Shown one piece after another: positions 1-6,724 of a DNA stretch of 7,317 nt. Each line of letters opens with the position of its first letter. Positions within the stretch are counted from its first letter, which is position 1. The stretch comes from Methylocystaceae bacterium (lineage in GTDB: Bacteria; Pseudomonadota; Alphaproteobacteria; Rhizobiales; Beijerinckiaceae). Where the stretch lies: contig PLZT01000373.1 of NCBI GenBank assembly GCA_003152255.1, forward strand, positions 1-7,317. Direction: 5' to 3'. The notes below the pieces were generated by a model that saw only the letters and a program-made list of their open reading frames with translations, did not search any database and was not told the origin of the DNA. Both the position numbers and the translations under genes were made by a program.

Positions 1-1697
1 CCTAATTGATGACAGGCCCTAGGGCACGACCCCGCCGAAGACGCCGGCGACAACAATACGTAATTCGCCGACACAAAGGCGGCCAACTCGGGAAAAGTCT
101 GGATGCCGTCCTTTTCTGGTTCGGTGAAACCGAAACTGCCCGGAGCCACGGCGTCGATAATGTAGCCAGGCGGGTCATTCCGCAGATCCGCCATCAGAAT
201 ATCGCGGAAATAATCGCGGTTCGGTTTGGGCCAGATCTCGTTGTAGGTGAGGATGTCTCGCGTCGCGGGAGTCCATCCCGACCAAACATACAATTCAGGC
301 GCCCAGCCCCACACCAGCATGCGCCCGCGGCGCGAGTCTGGATCCGGCAGGAGTTGGCCGGCGCTGAATACGCTCTCAACCCCCGTCACCTCGGGATTAT
401 AGGTCGTTCTATGCGCCGAAAGAGCAACCGCCCCGACGAAAAGCACGCTTAATGCGCCGAAGATGTTTTGGAGACGCCAACGACCACCCGGCTTGGCTCC
501 CTCTGACCGCGGGCTTTCCAGCGACCACGCGAGGCCCGCCAGCAACGCCAAGGGCCAAAGAATCAGGAATGCATAGTGGTGAAACGGTCGGCCTGGCGCC
601 ATCGCCGCCCCAATGCTAACGCCAAGGATGACGACGACGATGATAACCCGCGCCGCCCCCGGACTTTTCAGGAATGCTCGTCGCGCCTCGGAATCGCGCG
701 CCAGCTCTCGCATGGGTAGCGCCGTGATGGCCGCTGTCGCGCTGATGGCGGCGGCCGCCACATAGCCGGCGATCAAACGTTCGTGCAGAATTTTCGTCAG
801 CGCATTGAGCCGGGGGGGCAAAATACCGAGAGCCGGCAATTCCTCCCAACCCCCGCCGACGTAGTTCTTCGCCCAGAGGATGTATCTCACCCAGAATTCA
901 TTCAACCCGCCGGCCAGCGCAAGCGGCGACAAAATGACGACAGCTGGCAGACATGCGCATGACACCAGCCACAAGGCCAAACGATAAGGATTCCGTGCAT
1001 CGCGGACGACTTGCCAAAGGAGGATCACGCCAACGGCGACCGCGACGACCGACGCCTGAAGCTTTGCGAATGGCACAAGCCCCAGGCATAAGCCCGCGAT
1101 GGAAATCTGTGCGATGCTTGGCCGCCGTTCGACAGCGATGAGCACAACGACCATCGCGCACATCAGGAGGAATAATGGAAGGATCTCGCTGGCGTAGTGG
1201 ATAAAATCGGGAGATTGCTCTCCCCCGAGGAACAAGATCAGAGCCGCGCCCGAGCAGATGCGAACGGAACTCGGCGCGCGGGCCAGCGCGGTCCAAAAAA
1301 GCAGCCAAGTGGCGCCGAGCAGAACGGTCGCCGTGATCCGCGCCACCGCGAAGCCGGTATCCGCGCCGAACAGGAACGGCCACATCAACGGAAAAGAGTC
1401 CACGGGGCCCGCGGATCCTGTATCCACCGAGAGCCATGTGTTCATGTCGCCGCGGAATTTGATCGCGTTCGCCAAGAACTCGGCTTCGTCAGGATTCAGC
1501 GGAGCATTAAGGAAGAAAATGGGAGCGCGGAGCACGACCAAGACCGCCAGGGACAGAAGGACGAACCCACGTAGCACAAGGCGCGAGCGATTGTCCGCGC
1601 GGTCGGCGGGCATGAAAATCAACATGACAGTGGTGCACATGTAGCCGATGAGCACAGGCGTCCGTAACTCGTATCCTAATCGAACGAGATCAATCAT
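1..1697 (-). CDS. GT-C fold membrane glycosyltransferase (ArnT/PMT-like), 3' end off the window
   Basis: Reading the minus strand from the ATG at 1697-1695 gives 565 open codons with no stop before the left edge, so the C-terminus is not seen. An in-frame TAG at 1730-1728 lies upstream and there is no good alternative start; the ribosome site is weak. I count about ten hydrophobic segments between residues 10 and 428 (for example 43-64, 118-139, 169-190, 212-230, 240-262, 350-367, 374-393). A soluble tail of about 135 residues follows, with the motif VWGWAPELYVWSG (462-474). The acidic pair Asp70-Glu71 (NPDEAEF) sits just after an early membrane span, where GT-C enzymes carry their catalytic acidic residue. 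Such enzymes move a sugar from a polyprenyl-phosphate donor to an acceptor on the periplasmic side. The neighbouring GtrA and GtrB genes fit donor supply. Exact acceptor and sugar are unknown. The last visible residues (from about 556) look less family-like. Confidence 0.8.
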   Translation of the reverse strand, partial: MIDLVRLGYELRTPVLIGYMCTTVMLIFMPADRADNRSRLVLRGFVLLSLAVLVVLRAPIFFLNAPLNPDEAEFLANAIKFRGDMNTWLSVDTGSAGPVDSFPLMWPFLFGADTGFAVARITATVLLGATWLLFWTALARAPSSVRICSGAALILFLGGEQSPDFIHYASEILPLFLLMCAMVVVLIAVERRPSIAQISIAGLCLGLVPFAKLQASVVAVAVGVILLWQVVRDARNPYRLALWLVSCACLPAVVILSPLALAGGLNEFWVRYILWAKNYVGGGWEELPALGILPPRLNALTKILHERLIAGYVAAAAISATAAITALPMRELARDSEARRAFLKSPGAARVIIVVVILGVSIGAAMAPGRPFHHYAFLILWPLALLAGLAWSLESPRSEGAKPGGRWRLQNIFGALSVLFVGAVALSAHRTTYNPEVTGVESVFSAGQLLPDPDSRRGRMLVWGWAPELYVWSGWTPATRDILTYNEIWPKPNRDYFRDILMADLRNDPPGYIIDAVAPGSFGFTEPEKDGIQTFPELAAFVSANYVLLSPASSAGSCPRACHQL

Positions 1698-1966
1698 GGC
1701 GATCCAGACCTGAAAATGCGCGCGGCGCTAGCAATAACATTCTCCCGCTGAACAGCTTATCGTTTGTTCATATCGCAACCGATTCGGCGGCGCTAACTAG
1801 CCGCGGCGGGATAGACCAGTCAACCGTGCGCACCGTCATCGCGTCTCGCCCAAATGCGGTTTGTCAGCTCGACCACCCCGGTTAAGAGCAGTTCACGCCG
1901 TAAGATTGCTTTCGGCGAAACAGAGGCCGATTCCGCCTCGGCACGCGCGAAAAGACAATGAACTCC
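1698..1966. other. Intergenic region upstream of the GT-C gene
   Basis: About 270 bases without a credible gene on either strand. It must hold the promoter of the minus-strand GT-C gene, because a strong hairpin (1967-2002) separates that gene from the upstream unit. I found no -35/-10 pair with normal spacing. The most AT-rich part is about 1730-1780. A short imperfect stem GAGGC/GCCTC lies at about 1923-1938 and has no T-run. Confidence 0.5.
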
Positions 1967-2002
1967 AAAATCCATCCGTTCAATCTGAACTGGATGGATT
2001 TT
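1967..2002 (-). terminator. Strong hairpin terminator after the methyltransferase gene, possibly bidirectional
   Basis: AAAATCCATCC plus GTTCA (1967-1982) pairs with TGAAC plus GGATGGATTTT (1986-2002). The stem is 16 base pairs with a 3-base loop and one unpaired T at 1991. The outer A4/T4 pairs give a T-run on whichever strand is transcribed. The stem begins inside the TAA stop codon (2003-2001) of the minus-strand methyltransferase, the usual place for an intrinsic terminator. It should insulate the GT-C gene downstream. Length and near-perfect pairing make chance unlikely; termination itself is inferred. Confidence 0.75.
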
Positions 2003-2957
2003 AGGTTTGGGCCGCGTCGCGGACTTGAGCGACGACGATCATCTGCGAAAGTTCCGCAAAAGGCATGCGCGCGAAGTCGAAAGCGGCGCCTGCGACCTGA
2101 AGCAGCGGCATGAGAGGATGATTAATGGCCGGACGCTCGGCCAAGACGTGGGCGAGGCCGGATCGACGCAACAGCTCGAGCGCCGAGACGCTCCAGAACG
2201 GCGCGCCCTGAGTGAAGGAGAAACCGGCGACGGCTAGGCCGGAGGCATCGAGCGCGCGGGTAATACTCGCCCTCGAAAACAACACGAAATGACGCGGGCA
2301 ATGATAGCCGCCCCAGCTCAGATGCCGAAAAAGCCGCGCGTCCAGCGCATGGAAGTTCGGCGTCTTGATGAGGATGCGCCCGCCCGGGGAGAGCAACGCG
2401 CGTGCCTTGGAGAGCACGGCGGCGGGGTCCGCGACATGCTCGATCAAGTTGAGCATCAAGATCGCGTCGAATCGTTCCTCCGTCTCATAGGCCTCGATCG
2501 TACCGCAAAAATAACCATGCCCCTGCGCCTCCGCGCGCGCCTTGGCCGCAGGATCCATGTCAACGATTTGCGTGCATGTGATCCGAGGATCGCTCGCGCG
2601 CGCGAGTCCAGCGAGCCAGCCCTCGCCGCCGCCGATGTCGAGAAGCTTTAGCGAGCCGCCGGGAATGCCGGAGAGAAATTGGCGGAAGGCTCGCCGGTCC
2701 AGCCATTCCTTGATCTCGGCGACGAAGTTTTTCCCGGTGCTCGCGCCGTAGGAATAATAGTTTGGGGGGTAGATCAGTCCCAGTTCGTCCGTGGGCATCG
2801 GATCGATGTAGATCACATCGCACGGCGCGCAGCGGTAATAGTCGAAGGCGCGGTCGGTCGTGAAATATTCAATGTCGCGCGCCGTGGCGTAATACTCGCC
2901 GGCGCGCCCGCACAAGGGGCATGGGCTGATCGTCTCCTGCCTGGTGTGCTCCATCAT
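2001..2957 (-). CDS. Class I SAM-dependent methyltransferase with N-terminal zinc ribbon
   Basis: A 318-residue protein starts at ATG 2957, or at the ATG directly after it (2954). A CPLC...CAPC pair (Cys13, 16, 43, 46) forms a likely zinc ribbon. The Rossmann methyltransferase core follows, with the glycine-rich SAM site LLDIGGGEG (105-113), an acidic strand end IVDMD (131-135), NLIEHV (170-175) and the SPGGRILIKTPN strand (190-201). The GYHCPRHFVLFS segment (217-228) is typical of Methyltransf_23-type enzymes in polysaccharide and lipid clusters. It probably methylates a sugar or lipid intermediate in the cytoplasm; the substrate is unknown. The ATGA overlap with the desaturase stop implies translational coupling. 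A GGGAG ribosome site lies 4 bases before the first ATG and 7 before the second, which slightly favours 2954 as the start. A strong hairpin lies at its 3' end. Confidence 0.85.
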   Translation of the reverse strand: MMEHTRQETISPCPLCGRAGEYYATARDIEYFTTDRAFDYYRCAPCDVIYIDPMPTDELGLIYPPNYYSYGASTGKNFVAEIKEWLDRRAFRQFLSGIPGGSLKLLDIGGGEGWLAGLARASDPRITCTQIVDMDPAAKARAEAQGHGYFCGTIEAYETEERFDAILMLNLIEHVADPAAVLSKARALLSPGGRILIKTPNFHALDARLFRHLSWGGYHCPRHFVLFSRASITRALDASGLAVAGFSFTQGAPFWSVSALELLRRSGLAHVLAERPAINHPLMPLLQVAGAAFDFARMPFAELSQMIVVAQVRDAAQT

Positions 2958-3959
2958 TGCGCTCCCGAGCCGTGCATCAGTCGGACGAGCGTTTCGCCAT
3001 AGGTCGTCTGCCGCGCCTCCACGACGCCAGCGAGTTCGGTACCGAGCAGGAAGCGCTCGAAATCGGCCAGGCGCGTAATAGGACAGCGCCGGCTCCCAAT
3101 GATGCAGCAGGTGGCGGTTGAAGCCGGCGCCGCCAAATGTGCGCCCGATGAAGCCGTCACCGAACATGCGTGAGACCGCGCCGTGGTTGGTGACGCGGTA
3201 ATTGACATTAGCCCGCGCGTCCTCGGCGCGGTGTTCCAGCAATTGCCTTAGGGCGCCGAAGAACGGGAACACCGCCCCAACGCCCATCGCCCAGGCGGCT
3301 GCCGAGGCCCAATTACCGGACAAGGCGAGAGCGCCGATGCAAGTAAGGTGGAAAAGCGCGCCGATCACGGCATGCTTGCGCTCGGGTGGAACGGACCCAA
3401 CTCCCGCTTCGGCTTTCTTGTCCTGCGACTTCGTCATCCGCTCGCGCGCCAAGAGCACCTCCACCGCGCGAATCCCGAGCAGGCCCTTGGTGATGAACAC
3501 GAGATTCAGCGGAAAGAAGTAAGAAAACTCGCTGTCCTCTGTCGTGCCGAGCGCGCGATGGTGCTGGAAATGGATGGGCCGGTATTTGGAGACCTCGAGC
3601 CCGGCCCACCATGAGACGAGGCCGTTGCAAATCCGGTCGCTCACCCGCGGATCGGCGGCCAGGTTCCAGTGCGCGCCCTCGTGGAGGAAAAGCATGAGAT
3701 AGGCGATCCAGTAGCCGATAGAAAGCGCGGCGAGCGGCGTCACGAGCCAGAAAGGCGCGCCCGCCCGTTCCGCAAGCACCGCAGCCGCGACGGACACAAT
3801 CAGCGCCGCATAACCGAAGGCGATGTCCCGATAGACGACCGAATAATCGGGTTGCAGCGTCTTAAGAAAGTCGACAAGCATTCCTCCGCTCGTGTCGCGC
3901 ACCTGGAAGCGCAGCTTGCCGAAGGCGTTCGAGTGATCATCCAGTCGAGATGCAACCAT
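2954..3959 (-). pseudogene. Membrane fatty-acid desaturase/hydroxylase-like protein, frameshifted near its C-terminus
   Basis: Starts at ATG 3959 with a strong AGGAG site 8 bases upstream. All three histidine boxes of the membrane desaturase/hydroxylase superfamily (PF00487 type) are present: HEGAH (93-97), HFQHH (130-134) and HLLHH (283-287), plus the EHR element at 242-244. These residues hold the di-iron centre that uses O2 to desaturate or hydroxylate a lipid chain at the membrane. Hydrophobic spans cover about 46-64, 70-91, 198-214 and 219-236. After HHWEPALSY (to residue 294) the frame is lost. The expected TRLADFERFLLGTELAG tail continues one frame over, to a TGA at 2956-2954. Removing one base of the AA at 3077-3078 restores a 334-residue protein of ordinary family length. 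All His boxes precede the shift, so partial activity is possible. The lipid substrate is unknown; carotenoid-type oxygenases are an alternative relative. It may also be an intact gene with a sequencing error. Confidence 0.8.
2962..2966 (-). promoter_or_regulatory. Ribosome binding site of the coupled methyltransferase
   Basis: GGGAG on the minus strand, inside the last codons of the desaturase reading frame. It sits 4 bases from ATG 2957 and 7 bases from ATG 2954. Its presence supports independent initiation of the methyltransferase rather than synthesis only as a fusion. Confidence 0.6.
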
Positions 3960-3967
3960 TCGTAGTA

Positions 3968-3972
3968 CTCCT
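3968..3972 (-). promoter_or_regulatory. Ribosome binding site of the desaturase gene
   Basis: AGGAG on the minus strand, 8 bases before ATG 3959. It is the best Shine-Dalgarno sequence in the window and fixes the desaturase start. Confidence 0.75.
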
Positions 3973-4254
3973 GTGCGTTCGCCGGGAACGGCCTCTCAGC
4001 CTCGCTCGACGGCGATGACTCTCGGAGGCCTCATCCGCGACCCATACGGGCAAGTTCCGTTTCCCTAGCGTCAACCTTCCGCAGCGTGGCTTTCGAACCG
4101 CTGTCTGTGGCGCGTCAATCAGGATCGGAGAGCGGCGATGATCAAAATGGCGTAGCAGCGATTGCGCCGCGATGGATATCGCGCCGCGGCAATAAAGCAA
4201 GGACTTTCTCGTGGTCGTTGGTTTGTTTGTCGCGCCTTTGCGGCCGCCGGCTAG

Positions 4255-4296
4255 TCAATGGGCGGGATCAAGGCTATAGGACGCGCGACCCATTGA
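4255..4296. repeat. Spaced inverted repeat, possible operator
   Basis: TCAATGGG (4255-4262) and CCCATTGA (4289-4296) are perfect 8-base inverted copies with a 26-base spacer, about 70 bases upstream of the candidate TATAAT. The layout could be two half-sites for a dimeric regulator or the foot of a stem. Arms this short may also arise by chance. Confidence 0.3.
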
Positions 4297-4365
4297 AGTC
4301 TCTGATTCCGCGCCTCCGAGATAGGCAGGTCTTGATGAGCCAAGTTCATATCCCCGCGCCGCGGC

Positions 4366-4371
4366 TATAAT
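4366..4371 (+). promoter_or_regulatory. Candidate -10 box for the methyltransferase-gtrA-gtrB operon
   Basis: TATAAT is a perfect sigma-70 consensus -10, 62 bases before ATG 4434. No clear -35 lies 16-18 bases upstream (the 17-base position reads AGTTCA), so the promoter would be weak or activator-dependent. Transcription would start near 4378 and give a leader of about 55 bases with a small stem at 4394-4407. Confidence 0.4.
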
Positions 4372-4433
4372 CACCGGCTGCCCCACGTTATCAGAGCCTG
4401 TTGGCTCCCTGAGAGACGAGAGCGAGTGAAATA

Positions 4434-5129
4434 ATGGATAGCGCTGAATTTGACCGCTTCGCGGAGGAGTATGATGTTCAGCATAGCGCCAATATCGCGA
4501 TCACGGGCGAGAGCCCGAGTTTTTTCGCGGCCTACAAGATCGCCGAATTCGCCGAACGCGCGGGAGGCGTGAAGGCGGACGGCGCGCGGATTTTGGACTT
4601 CGGGGCGGGCATCGGCAATTCGATTCCGTTTTTCCGACAGTATTTTCCGGGCTCGCGGCTGACCTGCGCGGATCCCTCCTCGCGCAGCATCGCATTGAGC
4701 CGCGAGCGTTTTCCAGGGCCGGAGCAATATAGTGTCCTGGAGGGACGAGAGATCCCGCATGACGCCGGCGCCTTCGACATGACGTTCTCGGCTTGCGTTT
4801 TCCACCACATCCCCCATGAGGAGCACGCTCATTGGTTGGCGGAATTGTTTCGGGTCACGCGGCCGGGCGGGTTGTTGACGATCTTCGAGCACAATCCGCT
4901 TAACCCGCTGACGGTTCAAGCGGTGAACACCTGCCCGTTCGATGAGAACGCCGTCCTGATTCGAGCGAAGGCCCTTCTTGGCTCGCTCAAGGACGCGGGA
5001 TGGGCGCGAGCGCAGCTTCGTTATCACATCTTCTTTCCGCGTGCTCTGGCGAGACTCCGCCCTCTCGAGAAACATTTGAGTTGGGTTCCGCTCGGCGCCC
5101 AATATTCCGCGACGGTCTGGAAACCGTAA
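4434..5129 (+). CDS. Class I SAM-dependent methyltransferase (Methyltransf_11/25-like)
   Basis: A 231-residue protein from ATG 4434, with only a weak purine-rich ribosome site. The Rossmann core is clear: SAM-binding ILDFGAGIGNS (53-63), acidic Asp80 ending strand 2 (LTCAD), FSACVFHHIPHE (118-129) as the motif around strand 4, and RVTRPGGLLTIFEHNP (140-155) as strand 5. There is no signal peptide or membrane span, so it should be cytoplasmic. It is the first gene of a tight operon, with 6 bases to gtrA and then a TAA-ATG junction to the gtrB-like gene. It therefore probably acts on a lipid-linked sugar or its precursor; N-, O- or C-methylation cannot be told apart. It has no zinc ribbon and is not a close copy of the other methyltransferase here. 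A long antisense frame across this gene shows no protein features. Confidence 0.85.
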   Translation: MDSAEFDRFAEEYDVQHSANIAITGESPSFFAAYKIAEFAERAGGVKADGARILDFGAGIGNSIPFFRQYFPGSRLTCADPSSRSIALSRERFPGPEQYSVLEGREIPHDAGAFDMTFSACVFHHIPHEEHAHWLAELFRVTRPGGLLTIFEHNPLNPLTVQAVNTCPFDENAVLIRAKALLGSLKDAGWARAQLRYHIFFPRALARLRPLEKHLSWVPLGAQYSATVWKP

Positions 5130-5135
5130 CGCGAA

Positions 5136-5531
5136 ATGGCTCAATTATTCCGCTTTTTATTGGTCGGGCTTGCGAACACGGGGGTCGGCCTCCTGTGCAT
5201 TTGGGGCGCGATGCGTTTCTTGGATCTGAACGTGGTCGCGGCGAATTTCATCGGCTACGGCTGCGGGCTCGCGCTCAGCTTCACTTTGAATCGGTCATGG
5301 ACGTTCGCTCACAACGAAGCCATCGCGCCCAGCCTGCCGCGGTGGCTCGCCATGGCCGTCCTGGCCTACCTCGTCAATCTCGCTATTGTGCTCGCGGCGC
5401 ATCGGCTCGGCGGAATCGATCCCTATCTCGCCCAGCCGCTCGGGATCGGCGCCTACACCGCGATCATGTTCCTGGGAAGCCGGTATTACGTATTTTGTAA
5501 TCCCCGCCCTATCCTACGAGAGACCGAATAA
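5136..5531 (+). CDS. gtrA: GtrA-family membrane protein (putative polyprenyl-sugar flippase subunit)
   Basis: 131 residues with four predicted membrane spans (about 5-27, 33-53, 68-90, 97-117) and the family hallmarks FLLVGLANTG near the N-terminus, SFTLNRSWTF (48-57) after span 2 and FLGSRYYVF (112-120) at the end of span 4. Length and layout match PF04138. Members such as phage and Shigella GtrA are proposed to help move undecaprenyl-phosphate-linked sugar across the inner membrane; others act as small accessory partners of polyprenyl glycosyltransferases. It starts 6 bases after the methyltransferase stop, with no strong ribosome site, so coupling is likely. Its TAA stop directly abuts the ATG of the gtrB-like gene, the standard gtrA-gtrB arrangement. 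The family is secure; the transported sugar is unknown. Confidence 0.85.
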   Translation: MAQLFRFLLVGLANTGVGLLCIWGAMRFLDLNVVAANFIGYGCGLALSFTLNRSWTFAHNEAIAPSLPRWLAMAVLAYLVNLAIVLAAHRLGGIDPYLAQPLGIGAYTAIMFLGSRYYVFCNPRPILRETE

Positions 5532-6544
5532 ATGCATGCGCCTCCCCGCCCCGCCCCGACGCTGAGCATCGTCGTCCCCTGCTATAATGAAGAAGAGGTT
5601 CTTCCCGAGGCCGCGCGGCGGCTGGATGCGCTGCTCGAAGAAATGATCGAAACGGGGATGGTCGGGCCGGATAGTCACGTCACTTTCGTGGACGACGGTT
5701 CGAGCGATGGAACCTGGACGATCATCCAGGATTTGCACCGGCGCTCGCCGCGAACCCGAGGCGTTAAGCTCTCGCGCAACAGGGGGCACCAACACGCGCT
5801 TCTCGCGGGCATCCTTACAGTGTCGGCGACATCGTCGTGTCGATCGACGCCGACCTTCAGGACGATCTCAATGTGATGAAGGAAATGGTTCAAGCGCATG
5901 CCTCGGGCGCGGACATCGTGCTGGGCGTTCGCGAAAGCCGCTCGATCGACACGCCGTTCAAACGAATCACGGCGCAAGGCTATTACCGGTTTCTGCGATG
6001 GATGAATGTGAATGTCGTTTACAACCACGCGGATTATCGCCTGCTCAGCAGGCGCGCGATCGAAGCATTGAGAGGCTATGAGGAGACGAACCTGTTTCTT
6101 CGCGGCTTGGTGATGCATTTGGGATTTAAAACGGCGATCGTCACTTACGCCCGCTCGGCCCGGGTCGCCGGAGAGTCCAAATATCCTCTCCGCAAGATGA
6201 TCGCGCTGGCGCTGGAGGGCGTCACCGCCTTTTCAACAATGCCGCTGCGTTACATCACGCTCTTGGGCTTTCTGGTCTCGTTTTTTTCCTTCCTGCTTGG
6301 CCTGTGGGCGTTCGTCGGCGCCGTTTTTTTCAAAAACGTTGTTCCCGGTTGGGCCTCGACCGTCATTCCGATCTACTTGCTTTGCGGCGTGCAGATGATC
6401 TGCCTTGGCGTCATGGGCGAGTATATCGGCAAGATATATCTTGAAACAAAGCGTCGCCCCCGCTTCGTCATCGAAACCGCCTTGCTGGAAAAAGGCGCGG
6501 AGAGTCCGGCGACAACCGATCCGGAGGAGCCGGCCTCCCGATGA
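5532..6544 (+). pseudogene. gtrB: GtrB/DPM1-like polyprenyl-phosphate glycosyltransferase (GT2), one-base frameshift
   Basis: The first 96 codons from ATG 5532 read as a GT2 N-terminus: LSIVVPCYNEEEVLPE (11-26), FVDDGSSDGT (52-61) and SRNRGHQHALLAG (81-93). That frame then becomes nonsense and stops at 5876. From about 5822 the protein continues one frame over with VGDIVVSIDADLQDD, which holds the metal/nucleotide-sugar DAD motif. Later come GESKYPLRKM, two membrane spans (about 239-266 and 273-296) and GEYIGKIYLETKRRPRFVI before a TGA at 6544. Restoring one base between 5819 and 5822 (ACA-GnT-GTC) yields a 337-residue protein of normal family size. The family transfers a sugar from a nucleotide donor to undecaprenyl phosphate at the cytoplasmic face. 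As sequenced the protein is split inside the catalytic domain, so it should be inactive unless the base is an assembly error. No slippery heptamer is seen at the break. Confidence 0.85.
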
Positions 6545-6599
6545 AATCACCCTTCAGACGTCACGGATGACGCCTCTTCGCGTTCGCATATGTGAGGAC

Positions 6600-6620
6600 A
6601 GCGCAAAATCCGCTATTTTT
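6600..6620 (+). terminator. Weak candidate terminator for the gtrAB operon
   Basis: AGCG (6600-6603) and CGCT (6611-6614) form a 4-base stem with a 7-base loop, followed by A and five T. It lies 56 bases after the gtrB stop, so placement fits. The stem is short, so this is tentative. Confidence 0.25.
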
Positions 6621-6724
6621 GATAATCTAAATCGGAGTGAGAGTTCCCGCGGTTTTGCCGGCCTGGCGATGCGACCTCGCTGAATACGGCGGTCCACCGA
6701 CGACACTCTCGCGGCGAGCCGCCA

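Larger units (their letters stand above)
2001..3959 (-). other. 652-codon ORF as sequenced: desaturase and methyltransferase joined by a frameshift
   Basis: An uninterrupted frame runs from the ATG at 3959 to the TAA at 2001 and would be called as one protein. Residues 1-294 are a membrane desaturase and residues 335-652 a SAM methyltransferase. Residues 295-334 between them are an Arg-rich stretch unlike either family. The desaturase C-terminus is found in another frame across the same bases (TRLADFERFLLGTELAG, then VVEARQTTYGETL). I therefore treat the fusion as the product of one extra base near 3077 and describe the two parent genes separately. If the base is real, the cell makes this chimera or nothing useful from the first start. 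Confidence 0.8.
3960..4433. other. Divergent intergenic regulatory region
   Basis: 474 bases between the minus-strand desaturase start and the plus-strand methyltransferase start. Open frames here have no recognisable protein features, and I call no gene. It must contain both promoters. Toward the desaturase, the only notable element is TTGACG on the minus strand (4074-4069), a fair -35, but no matching -10 lies 16-18 bases further. Toward the plus operon there is a TATAAT at 4366. An 8-base inverted repeat (4255-4262 and 4289-4296) could be an operator. GCGCCGCGGC occurs twice (4181-4190 and 4356-4365), possibly by chance in GC-rich DNA. A small stem GAGCC/GGCTC (4394-4407) would lie in the leader. 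Confidence 0.55.

Noticed and set aside
898..1437. A 179-codon minus-strand open frame overlapping the GT-C gene in another frame
   Set aside because: Its translation is Arg-rich and lacks the hydrophobic pattern of the main frame, which runs unbroken through the region.
6..1644. Several plus-strand open frames of 60-150 codons in the left part
   Set aside because: They are Arg/Pro-rich and lie opposite the continuous 565-codon membrane glycosyltransferase frame, which has a coherent membrane-protein composition.
3937..4370. Open frames of 87 and 94 codons in the divergent gap
   Set aside because: Their composition is Arg/Ser-rich with no domain or good ribosome site, and they occupy the region that must hold the promoters.
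4371..5144. A 257-codon antisense open frame across the plus-strand methyltransferase
   Set aside because: It has no recognisable domain, and the plus strand shows clear SAM methyltransferase motifs in order. Long antisense frames are common in GC-rich DNA.
5837..6544. A separate small glycosyltransferase starting at the GTG at 5837
   Set aside because: It would begin in the middle of the conserved strand leading to the DAD motif and lack the nucleotide-binding N-terminus that lies just upstream in another frame. A frameshifted single gene explains both pieces.
6557..6574. Short stem just after gtrB as a terminator
   Set aside because: It has only five clean base pairs, an A-C mismatch near the base and no following T-run.
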